A stretch of 33,986 nt of DNA from Symbiodinium natans (GCA_905221605.1 CAJNDS010001013.1:830961-864946), one strand, 5' to 3'. Positions 9,641 to 19,104 are shown, counted from the first letter of the stretch. The notes: a model not told the origin generated them from the sequence alone. Made by a program: numbers and translations.

Positions 9641-10252
9641 GAGAACAGGACCGAAGGAGGCAGCCTAGAGTCCTCCAAGTTTTACGGCGTTAGGGCTTTC
9701 GGCTTTCGGCTGTAGGGTTTCAGGTCTAGGGCTCTAGGGTTCAGGGCTCAGGGTTTAGGGTTTAGGGTTTAGGGCTTTGGGGCTGTGGGGTTTTTAGGAC
9801 TTAGGACATAGGACTTACTTAGGGGTTGGGACTTCAGGGCTTAGGGCTGTTGTTCTTCGGGCTTCAGGGTTTAGGGTTGAGGGGTGTGTGGATAGATACA
9901 AGTAGGGTTACAAGTCGCCTAAATAGGGAGTCCTAGGGTTGAGGGGTGCGGGGGACTGTCAAACGATTTGTCAGCCCATAGGTGAGGGTTTGCGGGTTTA
10001 GGGTTTCGGGTCCGGGGTGCGTGGTCTCATGTTTAGGGAAAGAAGCCGCGGCGCACGATCATTGACCTCCACGTGTCTCAGAAAGAGGGGGCCAGACGCC
10101 AAGATCAGTTCTATCTGTCATACTCGGTTTCCCTAAGGACGATATGGTCAGCCCAACCCAAGGGATTTTGTGACTCCTGGCGAGTGTGATATGCACACTT
10201 ACATTTGCGCTTTGTTGCTGCCACGCCCCGCCTTCTACGCATCTGCATTACC
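9641..10252. other. Unique spacer with decayed TTTAGGG words
   Basis: TTTAGGG-derived words are frequent between 9,700 and 10,030 (GGGCTTAGGG, GGGTTCAGGG), then unique sequence follows. No gene is seen. Confidence 0.45.
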
Positions 10253-10310
10253 CTAAACCCTAAACCCTAAACCCCACACCCTAAACCCTAAACCCCAAAT
10301 CCTAAACCCA
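10253..10310 (-). repeat. CCCTAAA block
   Basis: About eight CCCTAAA/CCCCAAA units form a short interstitial block. Confidence 0.85.
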
Positions 10311-10833
10311 TAAATCCTTGAACAAACCCTGCAGTGGTCTCGTTGTGAGCTGCAGCCCCGTCTCAGCATGGCATGACAAAACCACACACTCATCTCCAAT
10401 TTGGATATCTTGAACTCACATGGTTTAGGGTTTTGGGTTTTGGTTCCCTTTTTAAGGACCTGTGATCGTCTGCGCCCACAAACGCAGTGTTTTGAACTTT
10501 GTTTACATGCTCGAGATCCTAAAGCTGCAAGACTGCTAATTCCAGGTTTGAAAGACTCCTGCAAATGTTCGACTGATGCAATTCATGTGAATCAGCTGCT
10601 ACTAGTATGTGTCTACCTGCATTTCAAGAGAAGCTTCCTTACCGCTGAAGATACCTGAGACTTTAGCCGGAAGCTGCTGTCAGAAAGAGCAGCACAATGA
10701 TAGATAACGACAATGTTACAGATATCAGTACGGATGCGCCTAGAAAAACGTCGGCCGCCTATCTTTCCAGAGAGACACCTCCAGCAAGATCTTCCAAAGT
10801 AGCTGAATTTAAGGACTATACCGACTGTGCCTT
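10311..10833. other. Unique spacer, no recognised gene
   Basis: Opposed open frames of 85 and 103 codons overlap here on the two strands, and neither has a recognisable motif. AT content rises towards 10,830, where the inverted-repeat element begins. Confidence 0.4.
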
Positions 10834-10957
10834 ACCAAGAGACTCCAATACTCCTGAATTAAGGAATAGTCCTTAAAACCATATGAGAAACCCTCTTACA
10901 TTTTTAGTAAGGAATATGCCTTATTTTATTAAGGGGTATTGGAGTTCCTGGGTAGAG
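10834..10957. mobile_element. MITE-like element, copy 1
   Basis: The left end (ACCAAGAGACTCCAATACTC, then CTGAATTAAGG) and the right end (TTATTAAGGGGTATTGGAGT, then TCCTGGGTA) are inverted repeats of about 30 bases. A second member with the same ends is at 15,175-15,294, so this is a family of about 120 bases. It lacks coding capacity. No target duplication was confirmed. Confidence 0.65.
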
Positions 10958-11417
10958 CTACATTCAGAACGAGGATCCCCTGTAAGGTTTAAGAAAGATT
11001 CCTTACCTCGAGACCGTACTAAGAGAGCCCCTTAACGATTATTGCTCATTTAACCAAAAACAAGTTGAAGCCAGTTTAAGACTGCTGGATGTAAGGAACA
11101 CTCCTTAACTCAGCTGCTTTGGAAGATTCTGGGCAACGTGAATTCTGAGGGCCGCGGTTGCCTGAAAAGGGCATCGCAGGGCGACTTGGGGTTTCTTGGG
11201 GGGCTTGTAGAGTTTAGGGTTTGGGGCTTAGGGTTTCGGGCTTAGGGTTTAGGGCCAGGGGCTTATTTACAGGGTGTTTTCTGGGTGCTTCGGATTCGGG
11301 ATTTGGTGCGGGGGAGTGAGAGGTTTAGGGTTTCAGGCTTGAAGCTTAGGGGACACCCTAAATTTGAAAACCTAAACCCAGGCTCGGGCATATTTTAAAC
11401 TCGGGGCTTGGAGTAAT
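10958..11417. other. AT-richer spacer with TAAGGA mini-hairpins
   Basis: Short palindromes with AAGGA and TCCTT arms and four-base loops recur here and in the preceding element (10,860-10,874 and 11,094-11,108). From 11,160 on the sequence returns to decayed TTTAGGG words. No gene is seen. Confidence 0.5.
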
Positions 11418-11452
11418 AGGGTTTAGGGTTTAGGGTTTAGGGTTTAGGGCGC
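11418..11452 (+). repeat. TTTAGGG block
   Basis: Five TTTAGGG units next to a low-complexity AAC/AAT tract. Confidence 0.85.
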
Positions 11453-11454
11453 CA

Positions 11455-11645
11455 AACGCAAAATCAACGGCAGTGATCAATAATAACATTAGCACAATAA
11501 CACCAATAACAAGAATAACAGTAACAAAAAAGTTAATCGCAACAAAATCGCTAAATGTCACTAATACCCACAATAACAGCAATAACAATACTAAGAATGT
11601 AATAACAGCTATAACAATTGTAACAACAATAACAGTCATATGATG
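11455..11645. repeat. AATAAC-type low-complexity tract
   Basis: This tract is dominated by degenerate trinucleotide words AAC and AAT (AATAACAATAACA and similar). Minus-strand translations give artefactual Val/Ile-rich peptides that look like membrane helices but only reflect the repeat. A shorter tract of the same kind is at about 14,725-14,785. Confidence 0.8.
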
Positions 11646-12164
11646 AATAACACGAATAACAACACCCATCTCGTAAACTCGGGCCACGGCACCCTTCTTC
11701 GCCAAGACCTCTCGCCAAGTCTTGCGACGATTCTCCGGCATTTTCCAGACACGGATGCCATCGGCAGCCGTGGCACGTCGACTGGCAGCGGCGTGCAAAA
11801 AAGACTCGGTATCGCACAGGACCGCCAAAAGCCCACTGAGTTTCTTGGGCCTCAAAGACTTGATGGCCTATTTCAGCTTGCCCTGCCTCACCAGGTCGCA
11901 CCATTGGGCGGGCGTCAGCTTCCACGCACGCCGGCAGGCTACAGACCACGCCGCAGCAGCACGATCCGATCACTGGGCGTCTGCTCGAGGAACGGAGCTT
12001 GACTCGCCAACTCCGCACACTAGCAGCCTCTGTCGCCACACGCGCGAATCCCCATGATGAGGCAGCGCACCCCTGGGCTGGAGCGATAGCACGACACCAT
12101 CCATGTAGCAAACCAGTCGCTCACGTGGCCCTGCCTTTGACAGGCGCAGCACAACGCGGAACAA
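11646..12164 (-). pseudogene. Degenerate coding remnant, unknown family
   Basis: One minus-strand frame stays coding-like over roughly 170 codons but contains two stops (near 11,970 and 11,857). Typical stretches are CYMDGVVLSLQPRGALPHH, WKLTPAQWCDLVRQGKLK and KKLSGLLAVLCDTESFLHAA. It ends in the low-complexity AAC tract. I recognise no family. A decayed host gene or an old mobile-element gene are both possible. Other open frames in this GC-rich interval overlap it and look like shadows. Confidence 0.3.
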
Positions 12165-13216
12165 TCCCAGCCTCTCTGCAGCGCCAAGGCACTTCGCGAC
12201 ATGTCACCTTCTTGCGCACCTGCAGATCTCGTTGTAGAGTGGCAACCGTGCAGATGCATCGCGTTCGCAAGGCGCGCAGCCGCTTGACCAAGTACTTCTG
12301 CTGGCTTTGGGGCCGATGGCTGCAGTTGTCGTACTTGCAGACTCTGCGGCCCGTGCGCAGGCGTTGCAGAAGCTTCACTGTCGGTCGCTCCCCCGCAGAT
12401 TCACCTCCTGCTTCTGCTTTTCCTGCCACGGCATGCCGTGCACATCTTGCAGAAGCAGGGCCTTGCACTCAGTCGCAAAGCTTAGCGACCGTGGATGTCT
12501 GAATGTCTGACTTCACTGACTAGTGACCGGAGGCGTGGTGCTCGTGGCTGCGGGCGTGGGGCAAGCAGGCTACAGGCAAGCGTTGATGTTACAGCTGCGT
12601 CCTGGCTTCGGATTCTGCCTGCATCTAAGCTCACGATTTCAGAACTCGCGGCTAAACCCTAGCTTTGGGTCTACCCTAAACGCACGCATACAGGTCCACC
12701 CTGGCAATGGCAGCTCGGAACCTTCTCCCCCATTTAATTTAAAAAAGCATTGCGATTCCAGAACACCATGAGGAAATAAACATGGTTTCAGGTCTGCTGA
12801 AGCGAAGCAGGTCGTGCTAGTCCGATTCCCCGACCCTGCCACTTTTTTCGTAATGGAGCATCCTTCCGCAGCGTTAGCTTCACATCATCATGCACATGTT
12901 GCGCGTCATCTGCTAGGCCAGACAGCAGCTGAGCCCCCCTTGTCGCGGTGCACTTTTCGAGCCGCCTCCCGAAAAGCTGCCTGCAATCACTGGACTCCCG
13001 TGCTACCCGGAGCTTGTCCGCTCAAACAAGCCATGGCTGCACACGGGCCACAGCTGGAGCCGCCGGCGACATGCAGAAGAGCCTTTGTCCCCACCCGACA
13101 AGTGGGTAGGTACATGCGTAGGACAAAGTTGAACGCATCATGTGACGGTATGCAGGACACCAAGCAGCAGACCAGGCAGCACAAGATTCAGGACAGCAGG
13201 CCGCGCAGTCTCAGGC
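12165..13216. other. GC-rich region with overlapping open frames, no clear gene
   Basis: The segment is free of telomeric repeats and GC-rich, so long open frames occur on both strands (for example 11,999-12,502 plus, 12,121-12,468 minus, 12,814-13,380 plus). Their composition does not single one out. A gene remnant may be present, but I cannot choose a strand. Confidence 0.35.
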
Positions 13217-13430
13217 GGGCAACAGTCCCAAATGTTGCCTGGCTCAGGCAGGCAACTGTACCGAAACGGTTTCCTTGCAAAGCAGGCCAGAAGGGCTCAG
13301 GCGGGCAACTGTACCGAAATGTTGCCATACTACGGGCAACCGTACCGAAGGCAACTGTAGCGGAACATTGCCATCACTAGGTAGGGCATCGAAACTTGCA
13401 AGGATAAGGCGGCCAACTGTGCCGAAATGC
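13217..13430 (+). repeat. Degenerate tandem GGCAACTGTACCGAA repeats
   Basis: The motif GGCAACTGTACCGAA or a close variant occurs at about 13,218, 13,251, 13,304, 13,334, 13,350 and 13,411. In at least two copies GGCAAC is followed after about ten bases by GTTGCC, so the unit can fold into a small hairpin. Spacing is irregular (16 to 60 bases). Confidence 0.7.
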
Positions 13431-13486
13431 TAATTTTGCACGGGTCCCTACTCGTGTTGAGTCGGGTAGGAACATGAGCAGGATGA

Positions 13487-13515
13487 CATGTATATATATA
13501 TATATATCTCTCTCT
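13487..13515. repeat. TA/CT microsatellite
   Basis: A (TA)n tract runs directly into a (CT)n tract. No function is implied. Confidence 0.9.
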
Positions 13516-14217
13516 CTTTTTTTGTCGCGCGCGGTAAGAATAGTAGCAAGAAGAATTACAACAATCAAAGAAAAGAAACAAACAGAACAGTTGGCACCTA
13601 GTGTTGCGAAGGCCTGGCTTGTGGCATGAACAGGGTTTAGGGCTTAGGGCTTTAAGGGCTTCAAGGGTTAAGGGTCTAGGGTCTGAGTTCTAAGGTTTTA
13701 AGGTTTTGGGGTTTAGGCTATAAGGCATCGTTCAATCCTGCCTGTCCTGCGTCACTGGTCCCGCTTCTCCGCGTGACCTCTTTGGCCACGCAGAAGGCCC
13801 ATCCGACTCAAAGAGAGTGGTCCAGGGCTGTCGGCTGCAACCATAATCAAACCCTGAACCCCTAAGGCCTAAACGCTTAAACCCTGAGGCCCTAAGCCCT
13901 AAACCCTCAGCCCCAAGCCCTAAACCTAAAAGCCTCCCGAAGCCCTTCCGGGTTGAAGCTAAAGGGGCTTCGAACCTCGCACCTCAGCACCGAAACAGGC
14001 TTTTCACTTCATTCTACTATCACTGTAAACCATGTTGAGAAGACGGAGAATTCATGTGGGGAGGGAGGTGGAGGGGGTTGAGGAAGTGAGGGGCGTGAGG
14101 GTGTTAAACACGCGCGTTGACGCCAACCCTGCCGGTGCACCGATCCAGAGGCTGCTTCCTCTTTGAAGCATGCTACATCCTCGCTGCTGCTCCGGCTGTC
14201 AGGCATGCCATGTTCCT
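13516..14217. other. Unique spacer with decayed telomeric words
   Basis: Degenerate TTTAGGG words occur at about 13,630-13,720 and CCCTAAA words at about 13,845-13,930. A 65-codon minus-strand frame at 14,009-14,206 has no motif. No gene is recognised. Confidence 0.4.
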
Positions 14218-14290
14218 CTAAACCCTAAACCCTAAACCCTAAACCCTAAACCCTAAACCCTAAACCTAAACCCTAAGCCCTAAACCCTGA
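14218..14290 (-). repeat. CCCTAAA block
   Basis: About ten CCCTAAA units with minor variants. Confidence 0.9.
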
Positions 14291-14939
14291 CCCAGGGTGC
14301 GATGACGAGGCTTCAGCGGGTCTTAGCTTGCGCCGGGTTGCTCATGCTCTTAAGGGGCTAAGACTCCCTAGTTGTCCAGTACCTAGGGGGACCAAAGGTT
14401 AACCTTTGGGATTATAAGGGGATTCTATTACCCCAAAAAAGTTCAAGGTTGCCTACTCTACAAGTAAGTCCCTTAATAAGCTCCTTGTATGGCCCTGATA
14501 TTACCCATAGGGGTCCGCGGGGGCTGAGAGTACCCTTAAAGGTTTCCCTTAACATGGTGCTTCAATGGCCCTTATATTCCCCTTAGGCGTCCAAGGTAAA
14601 GTCCCTTGACATACATTCGTGGGAACGGCTTTGCATGGCACGGCGCATCCGCTACAGCACTTCAAGAGCAAACCGTCGGCCTTTTAACCGCCGAAAACCC
14701 TAAACCAAAAACTCTTAGCTGCACATGGACAATACGAACAAGAAGAACAATAAGAACAAATACAACAATAATAACAACCATTAAGCAACTTGGAAGATCA
14801 TGCCTATCCTCAAGACCAGGCTGCAAAGCCGGGCATTTGCTCAGAGGTTGACCTCAGCTTGACGGCTTGTTTCGGTTGCCCCAGCAGGTTGTCCACACAC
14901 CGCAAACCCTAAAACGGCTGGGGTTTAGGATGAGGGTCT
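14291..14939. other. Unique spacer with a possible third dispersed-repeat copy
   Basis: Bases 14,411-14,466 resemble the core of the repeats at 3,373 and 7,349 (GGGGATTCTATTACCCC, then AAAAAAGTTCAAGG), but more weakly. A short AAC/AAT low-complexity tract lies at about 14,725-14,785. No gene is recognised. Confidence 0.4.
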
Positions 14940-15062
14940 AGGGTTTAGGATTTAGGGTTCAGGGTTCAGGGTTCAGGGTTCAGGGTTTAGGGTTTAGGGT
15001 TTAGGGTTTAGGGTTTAGGGTTTAGGGTTTAGGGTTTCGGGTTTCGGGTTTCGGGTTTCGGG
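14940..15062 (+). repeat. TTTAGGG block with variant runs
   Basis: TTCAGGG units come first, then canonical TTTAGGG, then four TTTCGGG units in a row. The grouped variants suggest local amplification of mutated units rather than random decay. Confidence 0.9.
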
Positions 15063-15174
15063 CTTACGCCAGGAGTTTGGTAACCTGAAGGCCGAAACCT
15101 TCTTCCCAAACCCTAGTTCAACCTTAAGTCAGAGGAACATACACAAAGTTATCATAACAAGGATGCACAGTGTT

Positions 15175-15294
15175 CTACCCCGGAGACTCCACTACCCCTT
15201 ACTTACGTTCCGGAACATTTCTAAACCAAATAAGACACCCTCTTATATTCTCAGGATTTGTGTTTAATTAAGGATACTGGAGTCCCTGGGTAAG
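15175..15294. mobile_element. MITE-like element, copy 2
   Basis: It has the same terminal architecture as 10,834-10,957. The left end is TACCCCGGAGACTCCACTAC and the right end is AATTAAGGATACTGGAGTCC followed by CTGGGTA. The ends pair over about 30 bases. The internal sequence is diverged from copy 1. Confidence 0.65.
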
Positions 15295-15313
15295 GTAACT
15301 CTCTATCAAGAAG

Positions 15314-15517
15314 CGGGGGGGGGGGGGGGGCGGCGCAGTTATTCGAAACTCAGAAGAGCAGAGAATTAATCTAAATTCCACCCCCCTCGTCTTGTCTTTG
15401 TTTCTTATGCTAAAGAAACAAATATCAGAGGAGCAGAGAATTATTCTAAATTCCACCCCCCCCCCCCCTCTTGTTTTTTGCTGTTGTATCAAAGGGGGGG
15501 GGGGGGGGGGGCGCAGT
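15314..15517 (+). repeat. 75-base tandem duplication with G and C tracts
   Basis: Two copies of a unit that begins CAGA.GAGCAGAGAATTA start at 15,351 and 15,426. Each is followed by CTAAATTCCA and a C tract, and the C tract in the second copy is longer. The pair is flanked at 15,315 and 15,494 by long G tracts followed by GCGCAG. Translated, this gives a misleading repeated peptide. Confidence 0.8.
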
Positions 15518-15726
15518 CCCCCACTTGCTTGTACGTTATATAAGGGACCATGTAACGACCCTAAGAAAACCAGGAATCATAGCAAGGTACCTTAGCTGTT
15601 TCTGTGTTGCGACCGGGCGCCCGGGTGGCCTTGCAGCGCTTGTACATAAGCCCGAGGCCCTAAACCCTAAACCCTGCACTCCTTCCCTGCACCCTTGTAG
15701 CATAAAAATTACCCGCAACCGTAGAA
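15518..15726. other. Unique spacer, no recognised gene
   Basis: No motif or RNA structure is recognised. Short open frames overlap the poly-G tract and are not supported. Confidence 0.4.
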
Positions 15727-16230
15727 AAATCTAAGCCCTGAACCCCAAACCCCAAACCCCAAACCCTAAACCCTAAACCCTAAACCCTAAACCCTAAACC
15801 CTTCCTAAGCCCTAAAGCACGAGCGCCCACCATGAGACTCCCGCCAGGAGCAACTGGTGGCCATACCTCGGGGACAGCAGAGGCGGCCCGAGCCTGGCAG
15901 CGGTCTGGAGGGGGTTTAGGGCTGAAGGGGGGTTTAGGGTTTAGGGTTTAGGGTTTAGGGTTTAGGGTTTAGGGTTTGGGGTTTAGGGTTTAGGGTTTAG
16001 GGTTTAGGGTTTAGGGTTTAGGGTTTAGGGCTTAGGGTTTAGGGTTTAGGGTTTTAAGGCTTAGGGTTTAGGGTTTAGGGTTTAGGGTTTGGGGTTTGGG
16101 GTTTAGGGTTTAGGGTTTAGGGTTTAGGGTGTAGGGTTTACGGTTTAGGGTTTAGGGTTTGAAGGCTTAGGGTTTTGGGGGCTAGGGTTTAGGGTTAGGG
16201 CTTGGGGTTTACGGTTTAGGGCTCGAAGGC
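15727..16230. repeat. CCCTAAA block, exon-like shard, long TTTAGGG block
   Basis: CCCTAAA units cover about 15,727-15,805 and TTTAGGG units, with a few TTTGGGG and TTTACGG variants, cover about 15,931-16,230. The 120 bases between them read open on the plus strand from an ATG at 15,832 (MRLPPGATGGHTSGTAEAAR) to the repeat. Confidence 0.8.
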
Positions 16231-16327
16231 CAAACAAGACCTTTCCCATTCTCATGAAAGGGGCTCCTAGCAAGTAGCCTGTAAGCAGAGTTCTTCAGTA
16301 GCATTACCCCCCTGACCCCGGAACCCT

Positions 16328-16475
16328 TAAGCCCTAGACCCTCAACCCCAGACGGTCCTTAAGCCTAAACCCGAAACCCAAACCCCCAAACCCTAAACTC
16401 CAAACCCTAAACCCTAAACCATAAACCCCAAACCCTAAACCCGAAACCCTAAACCCTAAACCCCAAACCCTAAAC
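16328..16475 (-). repeat. CCCTAAA block
   Basis: CCCTAAA/CCCCAAA units directly follow, in minus-strand sense, the exon-like segment at 16,476-16,570. Confidence 0.85.
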
Positions 16476-16570
16476 ATCACGCAGATCTTTGCCCAGCGGC
16501 TGCCAGTCGTCAAGCTCCGGTCGGTAGAACTCCGTGGAGGCCAACACCTCCACAAAATGGGGGCAGTTCT
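16476..16570 (-). pseudogene. Exon-like segment, possibly Kelch-type
   Basis: The minus strand reads VEVLASTEFYRPELDDWQPL and then GKDLRDV, a clear protein-like stretch. The pattern of a hydrophobic strand, Y.P..D.W..L, is reminiscent of one Kelch repeat blade, but a single unit is not enough to assign it. An AG lies just upstream (…CTAG before AACTGCC). The open stretch ends with GAT followed by GTTTAGGG, so a splice donor would coincide exactly with the first telomeric unit. It could be one exon of a host gene or a captured fragment. Confidence 0.35.
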
Positions 16571-17357
16571 AGCGTGTGCAAGGGTTTAGGGTTTAGGGTT
16601 TAGGGTTTGGGGTTTAGAGTTTAGGGTATAGGACTCTTTGGGGTGGTGGCCCCGGAGTCAGAATGCAGGAGCCTGAAACAGATTGCCGCTCTCCCAACAC
16701 TTGGTCTAGTTGAATCGGCCTTGGACATTGCCCTTGAACCCTCAGCCCTCAGACGCTGCCAAACACTCATCCGTAAACCCCAAACCCTACGAAACACTTG
16801 AACCCCCCATAGTAGGGATCCTTGCCCTGAACCCTAAACCCTAAACCCCAAACCCCAAACCCCAAACTCTAAACCCCTTTCGGGGAGCTTCGGCTCAAGC
16901 CTTCCAAGCTTCGGAAAGAAACGCTGTCCCGAATTTGCTTTGGTGCACTTCGCTGCTAGGTTTTAGGGTCAAGGAAGTTTGGGGTTTAGGGTTTAGGGCT
17001 TAGGGCTTAGGGCTTAGGGTGGTCAAGGAAGTTTTGGTTTGGATGTATAGGCATTGACGTAAGTGCTTGTTTAAATGGGAAGTAGGGAAGTAGGATATAG
17101 TACTTTCATGGGGCTCTACAGGGGCATGAGGCACCAGCCTTCCTAAGTGTGAAAACGTTGAAGTAAATGTGAATATCTAGCATGATGTTCCGTTGATCTA
17201 TAGATCATTCCATTCACTTAGTCTTGGTGTAGTATCCCTATGAAGGACTGAGTCAAGTTTGGGCCGGCGTGATTCGGTCTTCGGGCTGCTGAGTCTTGTA
17301 GTAGGGTCACTCGGCTGTAGGCCCAGCTAGTTCCCAGTCCCTGGCTAGCCAGACAAA
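16571..17357. other. Telomeric patches and unique spacer
   Basis: TTTAGGG units lie at about 16,581-16,630, CCCTAAA-like units at about 16,770-16,875, and TTTAGGG/CTTAGGG units at about 16,979-17,015. The rest to 17,357 is unique, with no recognised gene. Confidence 0.5.
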
Positions 17358-17835
17358 CTATGTGATGCGTTGCGATGTGTAGGGTGCTTTGAGCCGCACC
17401 TGAGAAGGGGGACGGGGGGGGGGGGGGGAAAGGCTGGGATTAGCTCTCTTTGGTGATGTGTAGACGTAAATATTTTGGGGCATCATGTCTTGGCGTGTCT
17501 TCGACAAGGCTGCAAGCACGATATGGAGCGCCAGAAAACCCAGAGCGGCATTTTTGCTTGCAGCGCCAGCCCCGCATCCTTGAAGGAGCAGTGTGGGGTG
17601 AAACGGCTCTCCTCTGTTTTGAACAGAAATGGACTTGAAACACATAATTCGTCGCCTTTTGCCACAGTGTGGCTTCAGCAGATGCTTCAGCCACCGCCTC
17701 GGCTGGTCATCGCATGAGCAGCAAGCCGCCGTGCGAGAAGCTGCATCTTCTCACATCGCTCCACCGCGACTGCGTCGAAGTCCTCCATGCCCGCTACCAT
17801 GCCCCCCCAATGCTTGTTCGTTAGAAACGAGGTGT

Positions 17836-18273
17836 CTAAGCCAACTCCACCGACTGCACGACGGGGACGGGGATGCGCGGAGCCCGCGCCTGGACCATGA
17901 TCTTGTCGCCATCTCCAGGCCCCATGGCCATGGCCGGGCGCAGGGTGGCTTCTGCATCGATTCCCGGGCGCCACCCCACCACTGCCACGCTCATGACCTC
18001 CTTGGCCAACTCCGGGTCAATTCTCTTGAACTCACGGAGCTCGTTTGGCGTTAGCGAGAGCATCCGCGCCACGTCCTCGCTGGACAAGATCCGCACGTCC
18101 ACGGAGATGTCGACTCGCGGCAGCAACGGCAACCGCCTGCTTGGCTGTGCATCGGATCGGCACTGCCTCTCATGCTTCCTGCGAAGGATGCCCAGGCCAT
18201 CCAGCCCCAGCAGGCTGACGTTGCAGCCGCAGTGGGCGCAGACCGCGCGGGCGCACGGTCTCATGGTCTGCAT
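17836..18273 (-). CDS. Hypothetical protein with N-terminal Cys/His cluster
   Basis: A 145-residue frame starts at an ATG at 18,273. Residues 7-38 hold Cys and His in a finger-like arrangement (CAHCGC, later KHERQC), compatible with a zinc-binding module. The middle (SSEDVARMLSLTPNELREFK, then RIDPELAKEVMSV) is clearly protein-like and predicted helical. After the stop at 17,836 a neighbouring frame stays coding-like to about 17,690 (GMEDFDAVAVERCEKMQLLA), which suggests a frameshift or small intron and a longer original gene. The local sequence is GC-rich and free of telomeric repeats for over 1 kb. I do not recognise the family. Confidence 0.4.
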   Translation of the reverse strand: MQTMRPCARAVCAHCGCNVSLLGLDGLGILRRKHERQCRSDAQPSRRLPLLPRVDISVDVRILSSEDVARMLSLTPNELREFKRIDPELAKEVMSVAVVGWRPGIDAEATLRPAMAMGPGDGDKIMVQARAPRIPVPVVQSVELA

Positions 18274-18417
18274 CGGGCCGGTTTTAAGAAGCCAATATTA
18301 GCTGCAGGGTTGAAGCGGTGTGAATCTTGAAGTCTCAAACAACGCCAATGGCAACATCTAGTGAGCTACGAAGCTTGGACCTGCTCCCCATCTCTTTCGG
18401 GTAACCACAAACCCGAA

Positions 18418-18525
18418 GCCCTACACCCGAAACCTAAACCCCAAACCCGAAACCCTAAATCCTTAACCCTAAACCCTAGACCCTAAACCCTAAACCCTTA
18501 ACCCCAAGCCCTAAACCCTAAACCT
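18418..18525 (-). repeat. CCCTAAA block
   Basis: Degenerate then clean CCCTAAA units, followed by about 120 bases of mixed sequence and decayed telomeric words before the retrotransposon. Confidence 0.8.
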
Positions 18526-18650
18526 TTTGGGGGCACCTTAGGCTCTGAAACCTCCGACCCACTTCCTTGAACCCCAGGCCCTAAACCCCGAAAGAAGAGT
18601 TTCGCGGTTTGGGGTTCAGGGCTTAGGGGAGGGCTTCGGGTCGAGGGCTT

Positions 18651-18690
18651 AGGGGGTTTAGGGTTTCGGGCTAGGGTTTAGGGTTTAGGG
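18651..18690 (+). repeat. TTTAGGG block directly abutting the 3' LTR
   Basis: TTTAGGG units end exactly where LTR sequence begins (GGGTTTAGGG then TACGG). The opposite side of the element starts with the reverse complement of this block. Confidence 0.85.
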
Positions 18691-18919
18691 TACGGAGGGC
18701 AGCCGAAGGAGGACAGGGAACAAAACAGTCAACCCCAACAGAAGCCCTTAATACCCCTGGAACAACCAACAATCGAACAACAAGACCCCAAACCAAGGGC
18801 ACACTTTTTACGAAACCTTTGACCGCTTTGGTCATGGCTTGAGCCAAAGATTACCGGGTTCATTGACCCTTCAACTTCCAATACCAACTCCTTTCTACAA
18901 TACCAATTGCAGCTCCGCA
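18691..18919 (-). repeat. 3' LTR
   Basis: This 229-base direct repeat of 28,391-28,619 has 7 mismatches and no indels (about 97% identical). In element sense it starts TGCGGAG and ends CCTCCGTA. The start is fixed by the purine tract and the end by comparison with the primer-binding site at the other LTR. Confidence 0.95.
18838..18857 (-). other. Spliced-leader-like sequence in 3' LTR
   Basis: In element sense this reads CCGGTAATCTTTGGCTCAAG. The last 11 bases equal the 3' end of the conserved dinoflagellate spliced leader, and the first part resembles its CCGTAGCC with small differences. The same sequence is in the other LTR. Confidence 0.4.
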
Positions 18920-18932
18920 CTCCCCCTGTCCT
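18920..18932 (-). other. Polypurine tract
   Basis: In element sense AGGACAGGGGGAG directly precedes the TG of the 3' LTR, the expected site for priming plus-strand DNA. It contains one C. Confidence 0.8.
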
Positions 18933-19104
18933 AGGATTTCCTAGGACACATTGGAGGTGCAGATCTTTGGCCAAAAACCGCCATTTAGGCAGCAGCCAGC
19001 TGCTTGAAATGCACATTATGGTTTAACGTCATCCAGGACGAACCTTCAGCTCATTGGCTGAATCCTTTACCATTGAGGATTTCTTCACCTCGCACTTGGA
19101 AAAT

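Noticed and set aside
11430-11645. Membrane-protein-like Val/Ile-rich frame on the minus strand
   Set aside because: It is the translation of the AATAAC low-complexity tract, not a real membrane domain.
13217-13430. CRISPR-like array
   Set aside because: Repeats are short, degenerate and unevenly spaced, the context is eukaryotic, and there are no unique spacers of constant length.
16890-16905. Additional spliced-leader match near CGGCTCAAGCC
   Set aside because: Only eight or nine bases match and the upstream part is unlike the leader. Such short matches also occur by chance in coding sequence at about 19,397.
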